Part shown: positions 10,020 through 18,883 of the stretch, piece after piece
How the letters are laid out: every line of letters starts with the position of its first letter
How positions within the stretch are numbered: the first letter of the stretch is position 1
NCBI GenBank assembly: GCA_905479105.1
Contig: CAJQLE010000003.1
Coordinates: forward strand, 62,001-126,000
DNA length: 64,000 nt
From: an uncultured Flavobacteriales bacterium
GTDB taxonomy: Bacteria > Bacteroidota > Bacteroidia > Flavobacteriales_G > Salibacteraceae
Reading direction: 5' to 3'
Translations under genes and position numbers: made by a program
Notes under the pieces: model-generated
The model's database searches: none
Told to the model about the DNA's origin: nothing
Seen by the model: only the letters and a program-made list of their open reading frames with translations

Positions 10020-10404
10020 TCATTACCTGTTCGGTGATTTCATTCAAAAGTAACTTGATTTTGGGCTGAATGAGGTCAAAAGAAATGTTATCGTTTTTAA
10101 CCGTGATGAAATGAATCACAATTTGCTTGTTCTTTTGGAGAAGAGTGTTTTTAAGATCACCACTCTGTGTTCGGTAGGATTCTCTGATCCATCGCTTGAT
10201 TCTATTGCGATCATGTGCTTTCTTGAAGTGCTTTTTTGGAGCACTAAACCCTATTTGAGCGCGAACATCATGTTGCAAATCAGCATAAGACCAAATAGCC
10301 AAAACGGGGTATTGAAAAGCTCTATTTCCCGTTTTAAAAAGAACATCGAAAAGCTTTTGATGTGTTAGCTTCTCAGACTTAGGAAATACATAGTTGAGCT
10401 CCAT
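10009..10404 (-). CDS. rnpA: Ribonuclease P protein component
   Basis: The 131-residue protein subunit of RNase P, which helps the catalytic RNA bind precursor tRNA and remove the 5' leader. The family signature is present as [15 protein letters not shown] (the RNR box), preceded by the beta-strand region [16 protein letters not shown]. It overlaps yidD by 11 bases and lies 35 bases after hemD's start region (hemD is upstream and co-directional). rpmH, its partner in most bacteria, is not adjacent. Confidence 0.95.
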   Translation of the reverse strand: MELNYVFPKSEKLTHQKLFDVLFKTGNRAFQYPVLAIWSYADLQHDVRAQIGFSAPKKHFKKAHDRNRIKRWIRESYRTQSGDLKNTLLQKNKQIVIHFITVKNDNISFDLIQPKIKLLLNEITEQVMNAE

Positions 10405-10439
10405 AATTGAAGGTCAAAGGTGCTCAAAAGAAATAGTAC

Positions 10440-11207
10440 TTACTTCAGTTGTGACTTCACATACGAATTAATCGCAGCGGTCATCGAAGAATATTCGGAT
10501 GTGGGAGCGGTGCAGTCAAGTCTTAAATTGTGATCAGCAACAGCCTTATGAGTAGTCGCTCCAAACGCTGCAATGCGAGTTTCTCCTTGAACAAAATCAG
10601 GAAAATTATGGAAAAGAGACTTGATTCCGCTCGGGCTAAAAAACACGAGCATATCATATTTAACGTCTTCTAAATCACTCAAGTCGCTGATTACAGTACG
10701 ATAAAAGATTGCACGAGTGAACTTCACTTCACTTTCTTCAAGTTGATTGGTAATATCCTCTTTTAGCTTATCCGCAGAAGGCAATAAGTAGCGTTCGTTG
10801 ATCTGCTTTTTAATAAGAGGCATTAAATCAGAGAATTTACGCTCACCAACAAAAATCTTTCTCTTTCTGTAGACTACATACTTCTGCAGATAAAAGGCAA
10901 TTGCTTCAGACATGCAGAAATACTTCATCGTTTCAGGAACGGTAACGCGGGATTCTGTAGCAAGTCTGAAAAAATGATCTACAGCATTTCTTGAAGTGAA
11001 AATGATTGCAGTGTGATCAAGGATTTGAATACGCTGCTTACGAAACTCCTGTGCAGTAAGACCTTCAACATGAATGAAAGGTCTAAAATCAATTTTCAAT
11101 TTGTTCTTTTTACCAAGATCGAAATAAGGTGACTTATCGCTTTCGGGCTTGGGTTGACTTACAAGAATTGTCTTAATTTTCTTCTTCGCTGTCGCTTCGC
11201 TGCTCAT
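10440..11207 (-). CDS. hemD: Uroporphyrinogen-III synthase
   Basis: A 255-residue member of the HemD family, which closes and inverts ring D of hydroxymethylbilane in haem, sirohaem and cobalamin synthesis. The family is poorly conserved. Visible signs are the two-lobed alternating pattern with IIFTSRNAVDHFF in the first lobe, FYRTVISDLSDL at the hinge and MLVFFSPSGIKSLFHNF plus AAFGATTHKAV in the second. The placement between a DUF4271 gene and rnpA is one I recall from Flavobacteriia. A lysine-rich N-terminal 20 residues precede the domain. Other haem genes are not nearby. Confidence 0.85.
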   Translation of the reverse strand: MSSEATAKKKIKTILVSQPKPESDKSPYFDLGKKNKLKIDFRPFIHVEGLTAQEFRKQRIQILDHTAIIFTSRNAVDHFFRLATESRVTVPETMKYFCMSEAIAFYLQKYVVYRKRKIFVGERKFSDLMPLIKKQINERYLLPSADKLKEDITNQLEESEVKFTRAIFYRTVISDLSDLEDVKYDMLVFFSPSGIKSLFHNFPDFVQGETRIAAFGATTHKAVADHNLRLDCTAPTSEYSSMTAAINSYVKSQLK

Positions 11208-11221
11208 ACTTCAATCGTGAT

Positions 11222-11893
11222 TTATCCTAGTCCGGCTCTCCAAACTACCATGACCACTAAAGTCGGTGGTAGAAATTCGAGCGCGCAAAGGTACAAAACA
11301 TTATATAAGAGAGGGATACGCGCTTCGGCAAGGAAAAGAGTGAATAGCCTGAATGAACGAATTAAATATAGCGCCACAATCATTATTAAACCTGCAATAA
11401 TTAAAGTGTTATCAATCATGTTTGGGCCAAACGTGTATAGAATGTTAAGAGCGAGAATTATAAGAGCGAGAATGAAGTTGTTAAGAAGCCAATGAAATGT
11501 GTGTGCCCGATGTATATAATTGAGCTTGAAAAGAACACTTAACCCGAAGTAAATAGTGCTCCTTAATGCGGTTACCGCAATGATTAGAACGCTTAACGAA
11601 AAGAACAGGGATAGGAATGACCAGTCAGAGAAATAATTGAAATGATGAAGGGTCTTTGCGAAGAAAAATGACAACACTGAAACCACAAGGATGACTAATG
11701 GTATGGCTATTTTATTAAAGGCTTTTTCTTCTCGTACCTGCTGACTAATAAGGGAGGAATTCGTGAACGCACGCAGAAAAAGACCCAATCTTACAAACTC
11801 ATTTTGGCGCATCAATCCTAATAATGCGAGAAACAATGTGAGCATTATAAATTCAATGGAATGATTTTGACTGACTTTATCTATCCAATTCAT
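11222..11893 (-). CDS. DUF4271 membrane protein
   Basis: A membrane protein of about 223 residues with six predicted transmembrane helices and short loops, matching the Bacteroidota-only DUF4271 family. The function is unknown; its usual place just before hemD (here 14 bases apart) suggests co-expression. I prefer the ATG at 11893 (MNWIDKVSQ) over one at 11923. A TAnnTTTG-like -10 element (TAGCTTTG) lies only about six bases before the 11893 ATG, so either the message is leaderless or the true promoter is elsewhere. Confidence 0.8.
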   Translation of the reverse strand: MNWIDKVSQNHSIEFIMLTLFLALLGLMRQNEFVRLGLFLRAFTNSSLISQQVREEKAFNKIAIPLVILVVSVLSFFFAKTLHHFNYFSDWSFLSLFFSLSVLIIAVTALRSTIYFGLSVLFKLNYIHRAHTFHWLLNNFILALIILALNILYTFGPNMIDNTLIIAGLIMIVALYLIRSFRLFTLFLAEARIPLLYNVLYLCALEFLPPTLVVMVVWRAGLG

Positions 11894-11972
11894 TGTTAGC
11901 AAAGCTAGTCTCAAAGTGAACAAATTGAGGCAAACATTCTTCTAACTTCGCACTATTAATTTTAATGCAGAC

Positions 11973-13157
11973 ATGGCAAATCGTGAAGACCGCTTTCAAG
12001 GTGTAGATTATTACAACATCGATGATTTATTGACAGAAGAGCATAAGCTTATTCGTGATACTGCCCGCGCTTGGGTAAAAAAAGAAGTAACGCCAATTAT
12101 CGAGGAGGCTTACGAAAAAGCTGAATTCCCAAGGCATTTGATTAAAGGACTAGCGGAAATTGGTGCTTTTGGACCATATATTCCTGAGGAATATGGCGGG
12201 GCTGGCTTGGATCAAATATCATATGGATTGATAATGCAGGAGCTTGAACGTGGAGACAGTGGATTACGTTCAACGGCATCTGTGCAGAGTTCATTGGTTA
12301 TGTATCCGATATATGCATATGGATCTGAAGAACAGAGGAAAAAATATTTACCAAAGTTGGCCGCTGGAGATATGATTGGCTGCTTTGGTTTGACTGAACC
12401 CGACCACGGGAGTAATCCTGGTGGAATGGTAACTAATTTTAAAGATGCCGGAGACCACGTTATTTTGAATGGGGCTAAAATGTGGATTTCAAATGCGCCT
12501 TTCGCTGACATAGCTGTTGTTTGGGCGAAAAATGAAGAAGGGCGAATACATGGATTGATCGTTGAACGCGGAATGGAAGGCTTTTCAACTCCTACTATGC
12601 ATGGCAAGTGGTCTTTGCGAGCTTCAGATACCGGAGAGCTTGTGTTTTCAAATGTGAAGGTGCCTAAGGCGAATATTTTACCAGGGAAATCGGGACTCGG
12701 AGCACCACTTGGCTGTTTGGATTCTGCGCGCTATGGTATTAGTTGGGGCGCTATAGGAGCGGCAATGGATTGTTATGATTCTGCGCTGAGATACGCTAAA
12801 GAAAGACAACAATTCGGTAAGCCAATCGCTGCCTTTCAATTGCAACAGAAGAAGCTCGCTGAAATGGTTACAGAGATTACCAAGGCGCAGCTATTGGTTT
12901 TTCGCCTTGGACAACTTAAAAATCAAGGAAAGGCTACCTCAGCTCAGATTTCAATGGCTAAAAGGAATAGTGTTGAAATTGCCATTGAAATTGCGAGAGA
13001 ATCACGACAAATATTTGGCGGAATGGGGATTACAAACGAATACCCAATCATGCGTCACATGATGAATTTAGAATCTGTGATTACCTATGAAGGGACACAT
13101 GATATCCACCTGCTAATAACGGGCTTAGACATTACTGGGGAAAGCGCTTTTTCTTAG
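11973..13157 (+). CDS. Glutaryl-CoA dehydrogenase-like acyl-CoA dehydrogenase
   Basis: A 394-residue FAD-dependent acyl-CoA dehydrogenase. CFGLTEPDHGSNPGGM is the FAD/substrate signature, and IFGGMGITNEYPIMRH is the C-terminal signature. The catalytic base is E373 in TYEGTHDIHLLITG. The pattern TYEGTHDIH, the Arg-rich GSLRSTASVQSSL-like segment (here SGLRSTASVQSSLVMYPIY) and overall length fit glutaryl-CoA dehydrogenase, which oxidises and decarboxylates glutaryl-CoA to crotonyl-CoA in lysine and tryptophan breakdown. An ordinary short-chain acyl-CoA dehydrogenase is the alternative. It stands alone on the plus strand, diverging from the DUF4271-hemD-rnpA operon with an 80-base gap. Confidence 0.88.
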   Translation: MANREDRFQGVDYYNIDDLLTEEHKLIRDTARAWVKKEVTPIIEEAYEKAEFPRHLIKGLAEIGAFGPYIPEEYGGAGLDQISYGLIMQELERGDSGLRSTASVQSSLVMYPIYAYGSEEQRKKYLPKLAAGDMIGCFGLTEPDHGSNPGGMVTNFKDAGDHVILNGAKMWISNAPFADIAVVWAKNEEGRIHGLIVERGMEGFSTPTMHGKWSLRASDTGELVFSNVKVPKANILPGKSGLGAPLGCLDSARYGISWGAIGAAMDCYDSALRYAKERQQFGKPIAAFQLQQKKLAEMVTEITKAQLLVFRLGQLKNQGKATSAQISMAKRNSVEIAIEIARESRQIFGGMGITNEYPIMRHMMNLESVITYEGTHDIHLLITGLDITGESAFS

Positions 13158-13198
13158 AGGTCCATAAGCGCTAGACTGCTGTGTTAACTTCTCATCTA

Positions 13199-13426
13199 TT
13201 AGTTGCAAGTACAACCGTATGATTCGTAATCAGCAATGGCACTGTTATAGTCGTCCTTGTTAGCAGCGTCATTTTCGCATATTTCTGCATCAATTGATTC
13301 AGTGCCATTTGAATTAATGAACGTCACTCCTTCATCGCAGCTTCCACAGGTAACGCATTTGTTGCATGAGGAGAGACCAAAACCGAAAAGAGCGATCAGC
13401 GCAAGAATGAATACATTATTTTTCAT
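13199..13426 (-). CDS. Small Cys-rich lipoprotein, function unknown
   Basis: A 75-residue predicted lipoprotein. The signal peptide ends in the lipobox LSSC, with mature Cys at about residue 20. The mature part carries six more cysteines in a tight pattern: CNKCVTCGSC near the start, one in EICEND and a final GCTCN. That many Cys in 55 residues suggests disulfide bonds in the periplasm or on the surface, or a metal site; which is not known. I do not recognise a family. It is monocistronic and convergent with the acyl-CoA dehydrogenase gene, 41 bases away. Confidence 0.6.
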   Translation of the reverse strand: MKNNVFILALIALFGFGLSSCNKCVTCGSCDEGVTFINSNGTESIDAEICENDAANKDDYNSAIADYESYGCTCN

Positions 13427-13491
13427 GTCTGTTGAGTTTTTTCAAAGTTAACTTTAAGGTTAAGCTTGTTTTTTAGGCTATAAAAGCAATT

Positions 13492-14466
13492 TTATTTCTC
13501 TCGGTCAATTGTGAACTGAACGAGTTGAATTAATGAATTTCGTGCATCTGTTTCTGGCAGTGATTTTATTTCATCAATGGCATTTGACGCATAATTTCTC
13601 ATTTTTTCGTCTGAGTATTCAATGCCTCCAGATTGCAGTACATAGTTGATCACATGATCAACTTCCTTTTTATTTTTACTATTTCTCTTGACTATTCGTA
13701 GGATTCTTCTTTTGTCGCTGCTAGAAGCATTATTGAGGGCATAGATAAGAGGTAAAGTGCTCTTTTTTTCCTTGATATCGATGCCTGTTGGTTTGCCGAT
13801 TTTTCCTCCTAGACCATAGTCAAAAAGATCGTCTTTGATTTGAAAAGCAATGCCAATCTTTTCTCCAATATTTCGCATTTTTTCTATCATTTCATCATCA
13901 GCTCCCGCTGATGATGCGCCACATGCACAGCAGCTTGCAATTAATGTGGCTGTTTTTTGTCGAATTATTTCAAAGTAAATATCTTCCTTCAGGTTTACTC
14001 CGCGACTTTCTTCGATTTGAAGTAATTCCCCTTCACTCATTCCTTCTACAGCCGCAGAAACGATCTCTAATTGTTTAAATTCTTTGTTTTTAATCGCTAA
14101 AAGTAAGCCGCGAGATAAGAGATAGTCTCCCACTAAGACAGCAATTTTATTTTTCCAAAGGGCATTTATAGAGAAAAAACCTCTTCGTTCGAAGGAGTCA
14201 TCAACAACATCATCATGAACAAGGGTTGCTGTATGCAAGAGCTCAATAAGGGCGGCTCCTCTGTGTGTACTTTCAGTAATTCCTCCAAGAGCTTGAGCAG
14301 AAAGAAAGACAAACATGGGCCTAATTTGCTTGCCCTTTCGTTTTACAATGTAATGCGTGATTTTGTCGAGCAATGGCACAGAGCTCTTCATTGACTGTCG
14401 AAACTTGTCTTCGAAAGAATCCATTTCTTTGGCGATTGGCGCCTTTATGCTGTCTAATGATATCAC
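13492..14466 (-). CDS. Polyprenyl diphosphate synthase
   Basis: A trans-prenyltransferase of 324 residues that condenses isopentenyl diphosphate onto an allylic diphosphate to make the long chain for quinones. The first Asp-rich motif is HDDVVDDSFERRG, the second IAFQIKDDLFDYG, and GKQIRPMFVFLSAQALGG is the IPP-binding region. Family membership is firm; chain length (octaprenyl/heptaprenyl) cannot be fixed by eye. The start is a GTG at 14466 preceded by AAGGAG, one of the better ribosome binding sites in the window. A TAAGTTTG -10-like element lies at 14490-14497 on the minus strand. Confidence 0.9.
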   Translation of the reverse strand: MISLDSIKAPIAKEMDSFEDKFRQSMKSSVPLLDKITHYIVKRKGKQIRPMFVFLSAQALGGITESTHRGAALIELLHTATLVHDDVVDDSFERRGFFSINALWKNKIAVLVGDYLLSRGLLLAIKNKEFKQLEIVSAAVEGMSEGELLQIEESRGVNLKEDIYFEIIRQKTATLIASCCACGASSAGADDEMIEKMRNIGEKIGIAFQIKDDLFDYGLGGKIGKPTGIDIKEKKSTLPLIYALNNASSSDKRRILRIVKRNSKNKKEVDHVINYVLQSGGIEYSDEKMRNYASNAIDEIKSLPETDARNSLIQLVQFTIDREK

Positions 14467-14511
14467 TGCGCTCCTTGCAAATTGATGGTCAAACTTACAC
14501 TAATTCTATGC

Positions 14512-16002
14512 CTACTTTGCCTCATGAAGTTGATTAAGATCTAATTTCCCATACCGGTAGAATTTTCCATCTGCGGCAAGCAGGAATGTGATGTTTCCAA
14601 ATTGCGGTGCACCTAATGCTGGAACGAATACAAAATCTGATTGTCTGCCCTCACCTAAGGTTCCACTTGTTGCATTGTCAGAGCCATTAATTCTCGCATA
14701 TTTCATTATGGATCTATTCGTATTACTCATCACAAAATCATTAGAAGTATTGACATTTTTGAAGTGATCATTATAGAACATAAAAATGTCTTTATTGTGC
14801 TGCACTAGTGCTTGCTTTGTGAAAATACTTGGGGAGTCATAATCAATTTGCCTCTTGTTTACAGAAACGGTTTTTTCGTTATTGAATACATTTTCGAATG
14901 CAACAGCGTTGAAATGGAATTGATCAGTACAAGTCATTATTCCCGTATGTGGATCTGCCGTGCAAATGCGGCTTTTATATCGTTTTTCCATTGCAACCCA
15001 TGTTTCAGTTTCGGTTTGAATTGTCGTAACTAAAAAGAGATCCTTTATGTTTTTGATACCGCCTTCGTCCTCTCCAAATTGGGCTATTATTTGATTGTTA
15101 AATGTCGCTGCCAAACGGGTTTTTACCTCTTTTCCATCCTTGGAAAGTTGAACAAAAGTGTATCCCGTTGATTTGTCTTCCACTAGGGGGTCAGTGCTAT
15201 ACAAACAGCTGATCATAGCATTTTCTTGAGAGGTGGTTACAATCAAGTCAAGAATGAAAAATTCATTGGAGGTAAGGTCAAACTCTGTCAGAGTTTTCGA
15301 CTCGGGATGATAGCTATAAACAAGGTATTTCTTGCGAAACGGACTGTTCAGTTTGATGCCTGTTTCAGTTGCGAAATATACAATACCAGAGTTGTCGATG
15401 GCAGCACCAAGTAATTCTACGTCATCACTATCAAACTTACTAGGAAGTGCTATGTTTTCGCTGCTATTTTCTCCAGAAACGATTAAATTGAATTGAGCTG
15501 TGGACTGTTTTTCGTATGATTTTTGTTGACACAATAATATTTGTTGTCCATCTTTTGATGTGCTAAAAAACAAAGGTCGAGTCTTATTCAAAGAGAACTT
15601 TTTATTAGGACTAACTACTCTTTCAAAGACTCTATCTGCTCGCGTACTTTTTAGTTGGTATACCACTAATTTGTACTCAGTTTTTTCATCTTTTATTTGA
15701 CTTTCAAGGGTGAATAGCCGATCATTTATCACATGATACTGTTCTAGAGTTTGGTCTTGATCAGTGCGGATAAAGAGAGGGAACTCTTGAGCTGGATCCG
15801 TGAAAGAGCGCATTATGATGGCCTCGCCATATTTTGATATCAGGGCAGGTATGGTATCTTCTACCAATATGAAGTCGACTATGTCTTCAGATTTTGGAAT
15901 TTCAAGAGCTGAACTCCATTTTATACTATTGTTTTGAGCAAGGCCGCTAGAATTGAAAAGTACTAGGGTAAAAAGAAGCAGTATTTTATGGATTAACTTC
16001 AA
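14512..16002 (-). CDS. Secreted protein of unknown function, probable TTG start
   Basis: About 496 residues with an N-terminal signal peptide and then a beta-rich sequence with no cysteine-rich or catalytic motif I recognise; several stretches look like propeller-type strands (FILDLIVTTSQENAMIS, FVFVPALGAPQFGNITFLL). The frame opens at an ATG at 16044, but that would overlap rlmN by 59 bases and put 14 odd residues before the signal. A TTG at 16002 gives MKLIHKILLLFTLVLFNSS, a textbook signal peptide ending in GLAQ, with only a 17-base overlap with rlmN. I therefore prefer the TTG. There is no T9SS sorting domain at the C-terminus. Its gene lies in the minus-strand run with rlmN and ispD. Confidence 0.7.
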   Translation of the reverse strand: MKLIHKILLLFTLVLFNSSGLAQNNSIKWSSALEIPKSEDIVDFILVEDTIPALISKYGEAIIMRSFTDPAQEFPLFIRTDQDQTLEQYHVINDRLFTLESQIKDEKTEYKLVVYQLKSTRADRVFERVVSPNKKFSLNKTRPLFFSTSKDGQQILLCQQKSYEKQSTAQFNLIVSGENSSENIALPSKFDSDDVELLGAAIDNSGIVYFATETGIKLNSPFRKKYLVYSYHPESKTLTEFDLTSNEFFILDLIVTTSQENAMISCLYSTDPLVEDKSTGYTFVQLSKDGKEVKTRLAATFNNQIIAQFGEDEGGIKNIKDLFLVTTIQTETETWVAMEKRYKSRICTADPHTGIMTCTDQFHFNAVAFENVFNNEKTVSVNKRQIDYDSPSIFTKQALVQHNKDIFMFYNDHFKNVNTSNDFVMSNTNRSIMKYARINGSDNATSGTLGEGRQSDFVFVPALGAPQFGNITFLLAADGKFYRYGKLDLNQLHEAK

Positions 16003-17050
16003 CGGCAGCTTGATTCTTATTGGCCAATTGACCGCAAGCAGCATCGATGTCTTTGCCTCTACTGCGTCTAATATTTACGGTCACTTTATTTTGTTCAAGA
16101 TATGCCGCAAAGGCATCTACTTTATCTTCATCGGCTTGCTCAAACTCACCATCATCTATTGGGTTGTATTCGATGATGTTGACTCTTCCAGGAACTTTTT
16201 TATGAAATTTAACCAACTCTTCGGCATCGATTAGTGTGTCATTAAAATGCTTAAAAATGATGTATTCAAAGGTGACTCTATTCTTAGTTTGACTATGAAA
16301 GTAATCTAATGCTTCAGCGAGACTTTCCAGAGTGTTCTGGTCATTAATCGGCATTATTTCGCTTCGTTTTTTGTCGTTAGCAGCATGCAATGAAAGCGCC
16401 AACCTAAACTTGACTTTATCATCGGCTAATTTCACGATCATTTTTGAGATGCCGGCCGTTGAAACAGTTATGCGTTTTGGAGACATTCCTAAGCCAATGT
16501 CATTGGTAATTCGGTCAATGGAAGTGACCACATTCTTATAATTAAGTAGAGGCTCTCCCATGCCCATATAAACGATGTTTGAAAGCGGTTTTTGGTAATA
16601 TTTTTCGGCTATTTCTTTGACAGCTACCACTTGATCAAAAATTTCATCAGGCTCCAAGTTCCTCATTCTTTTCAGCTTACCTGTCGCACAAAACTTGCAT
16701 GATAGACTGCAACCAACCTGTGATGAGATACAAGCCGTCATGCGGTCTTTAACGGGAATTAATACGCCTTCTACAATTTTGCCATCATGAAGTTTAAAAG
16801 CAAGCTTGACAGTGCCATCGTTACTGAGCTGCTCATCAGCAATAGAAAGTTCATTTATGATAAAATGCTCTTCTAAAATTGGCCGCATTTCTATTGGCAA
16901 ATTTGTCATTTCATCGAATGATTTGACTTGTTTTTGCCAGAGCCATTGCTCGACTTGTGTCGCACGAAATTTAGGTTGATTGTGGTCAGCAAAAAACGCA
17001 ATGATTTCATCGGTACTTAAAGACCGTATGTTTCTTTTCTTAGGAAGCAT
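15986..17050 (-). CDS. rlmN: Dual-specificity RNA methyltransferase RlmN
   Basis: A radical-SAM enzyme of 354 residues that methylates C2 of A2503 in 23S rRNA and of A37 in some tRNAs. The 4Fe-4S ligands are C114, C118 and C121 in CSLSCKFCATG. The two methyl-transfer cysteines are expected at about C339 (DAACGQL), which is present, and the acceptor-side Cys in the same region; GEPLLNY is the SAM-binding motif. The length is typical for the family. It is followed by the secreted orphan and preceded, 17 bases away, by ispD on the same strand. Confidence 0.95.
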   Translation of the reverse strand: MLPKKRNIRSLSTDEIIAFFADHNQPKFRATQVEQWLWQKQVKSFDEMTNLPIEMRPILEEHFIINELSIADEQLSNDGTVKLAFKLHDGKIVEGVLIPVKDRMTACISSQVGCSLSCKFCATGKLKRMRNLEPDEIFDQVVAVKEIAEKYYQKPLSNIVYMGMGEPLLNYKNVVTSIDRITNDIGLGMSPKRITVSTAGISKMIVKLADDKVKFRLALSLHAANDKKRSEIMPINDQNTLESLAEALDYFHSQTKNRVTFEYIIFKHFNDTLIDAEELVKFHKKVPGRVNIIEYNPIDDGEFEQADEDKVDAFAAYLEQNKVTVNIRRSRGKDIDAACGQLANKNQAAVEVNP

Positions 17051-17067
17051 TAGGGCAAAGGTAAGCC

Positions 17068-17742
17068 TCAGTTCTTAGTCATTCCCAAGATAGCCTCAGC
17101 GATTTTTAAATCAGCTGGTGTAGTTATCTTGAGGTTAGTAGACTCACCTTCCACTAGATGGATAGAGTGGCCAGATCCTTCAAAAACGGTGGCGTCATCG
17201 GTAAATGTTTCGTCAAAAGATTTGTCGTAACAAGGTTTAAGCAACGATAAGTCGAAACATTGAGGCGTTTGAACTTCCATGATTCCTTCTCGACTCATTG
17301 CTTTACTGTCATTTCCGCTAACCTTTCTTAAGCTTTGGGTGACTGGAAGAACGGGTAATGCTGAGCCATTTTTATCTACTGCCGCTAGGCATTTTTGAAT
17401 AAGTTCAACTGAAATTAACGGGCGAACACCATCATGAATAGCTACGAGTCCCTCGTCAGGGCAGTTATTCAGGCCATTCTGAACAGATTGATATCGCGTA
17501 ATTCCGCCTTCTACAATGGTATGTTCTATATCGAAATCCAACTGTCTACACAGGCCTTTCCAAAATTGTATTTGATCTTTTGGAAGCACAAGAATGATCT
17601 GAAGACTTTCATCGGCAAGCGCAAACCTTTCCATAGTGTGCATGAGAACAGGCACGTCAAGAAGCAACATAAATTGTTTGGGCAGCTCGCTTTGCATGCG
17701 AGCACCTTTGCCACCGGCAACAATGAGTGCGCAGCGATTCAT
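17068..17742 (-). CDS. ispD: 2-C-methyl-D-erythritol 4-phosphate cytidylyltransferase
   Basis: Third step of the MEP isoprenoid pathway: CTP plus MEP gives CDP-ME. At 224 residues the length is normal. The N-terminal CTP loop is VAGGKGARMQSELPKQF, and the AIHDGVRPL segment and the late FTDDATVFEGSG match conserved substrate-binding parts. Neighbouring queA starts 11 bases upstream, rlmN lies downstream. The polyprenyl synthase at 13492 and the carotenoid genes further on draw on the product of this pathway. Confidence 0.94.
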   Translation of the reverse strand: MNRCALIVAGGKGARMQSELPKQFMLLLDVPVLMHTMERFALADESLQIILVLPKDQIQFWKGLCRQLDFDIEHTIVEGGITRYQSVQNGLNNCPDEGLVAIHDGVRPLISVELIQKCLAAVDKNGSALPVLPVTQSLRKVSGNDSKAMSREGIMEVQTPQCFDLSLLKPCYDKSFDETFTDDATVFEGSGHSIHLVEGESTNLKITTPADLKIAEAILGMTKN

Positions 17743-17752
17743 TTATGTGAGA

Positions 17753-18805
17753 CTATGTTAAAATGAGCATAGCATCGCCATAGCTATAGAAGCGATATTT
17801 CTCCTTGATGGCTTGAGAATAAGCTTCCATGATTAAATCATAGCCTCCAAATGCTGAAATCATCATCAGAAGGGTTGATTCTGGAACATGGAAATTAGTA
17901 ATCATGCTATCAGCTACACTAAAATCATAAGGAGGAAAAATGAATTTGTTCGTCCAACCACTATATGGCTTCAACATATTGTCTGTTGAGAAGGACGTTT
18001 CCATGGATCTCATCGAGGTAGTTCCAACGGCACAGATTCTTTTCTTTCTCTTCTTTGCGCTGTTCACAATATCACAACATTCTTGTGGTATTTCAACTTG
18101 CTCTGAATCCATCTTATGCTTTGTCAGGTCTTCTACTTCTACAGTTCTAAAAGTTCCTAAACCGACATGAAGTGTGAGTTTAGCAAAATCGATTCCTTTA
18201 AGCTCTAACCTCTTCAACACCTCTCTACTGAAGTGAAGTCCAGCAGTAGGCGCAGCAACCGCACCTTCAGCCTCTGCATAAATAGTTTGATATCGAGCTT
18301 CATCTTCTGGCTCTACTTCTCTATGAATATATTTTGGAAGAGGAGTGTTTCCTAAGCCCAAAAGAGTTTCTCTAAACTCTTCATAACTACCGTCAAACAA
18401 GAAACGCAGCGTTCTACCTCTTGATGTAGTGTTGTCTATTACCTCAGCAACCAATGAATCATCCTCACCAAAGTAAAGCTTGTTTCCAATTCTGATTTTT
18501 CTGGCAGGATCTACCAATACATCCCAAAGTCGACTTTCTCTATTCAATTCTCTCAGAAGGAAAACTTCAATCTTCGCCCCTGTTTTCTCTTTGTTACCGT
18601 AAAGTCTTGCAGGAAAAACTTTAGTGTTATTCAACACCATAACATCTCCCTCATCAAAGTAGTTAACCACATCTTTGAAAACCTTGTGTTCGATAGTTCC
18701 GTTCTTAACATCAACGACCATTAATCTGGCCTCATCTCTATGTTCTGATGGATATTCTGCTACTAGTTCCTTTGGAAGATCGAATTTAAACTGTGAAAGC
18801 TTCAT
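17753..18805 (-). CDS. queA: S-adenosylmethionine:tRNA ribosyltransferase-isomerase
   Basis: Penultimate step of queuosine synthesis: transfers the ribosyl part of SAM to preQ1 at position 34 of tRNA to give epoxyqueuosine. The protein is 350 residues, as usual. Family hallmarks are [19 protein letters not shown] near the N-terminus, [29 protein letters not shown] and [12 protein letters not shown], and [19 protein letters not shown] near the end. A queuosine-precursor transporter (YhhQ) is encoded at 59973 in the same window. The start at 18805 is the first ATG and gives the typical [11 protein letters not shown] beginning. Confidence 0.95.
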   Translation of the reverse strand: MKLSQFKFDLPKELVAEYPSEHRDEARLMVVDVKNGTIEHKVFKDVVNYFDEGDVMVLNNTKVFPARLYGNKEKTGAKIEVFLLRELNRESRLWDVLVDPARKIRIGNKLYFGEDDSLVAEVIDNTTSRGRTLRFLFDGSYEEFRETLLGLGNTPLPKYIHREVEPEDEARYQTIYAEAEGAVAAPTAGLHFSREVLKRLELKGIDFAKLTLHVGLGTFRTVEVEDLTKHKMDSEQVEIPQECCDIVNSAKKRKKRICAVGTTSMRSMETSFSTDNMLKPYSGWTNKFIFPPYDFSVADSMITNFHVPESTLLMMISAFGGYDLIMEAYSQAIKEKYRFYSYGDAMLILT

Positions 18806-18827
18806 AAACGTTTTAGTTTGAGTATAT

Positions 18828-18847
18828 CAACCCTTAAAAAAGGGTTG
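18828..18847. other. Perfect 8-bp hairpin between truB and queA
   Basis: CAACCCTT at 18828-18835 pairs with AAGGGTTG at 18840-18847 around an AAAA loop. It sits in the 78-base gap between truB (upstream on the minus strand) and queA. Neither side has the long T-run of a standard terminator, so it may slow or stabilise the transcript rather than end it. Confidence 0.4.
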
Positions 18848-18883
18848 CAAACATAACATTAAAAAGCACTTTTCCGAATGCTA

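Noticed and set aside
11921-11950. Promoter TTG-N15-TAACTTCG before the acyl-CoA dehydrogenase gene
   Set aside because: Spacing of 15 is short of the usual 17-23 and the -7 element has one mismatch, so I do not list it as a feature.
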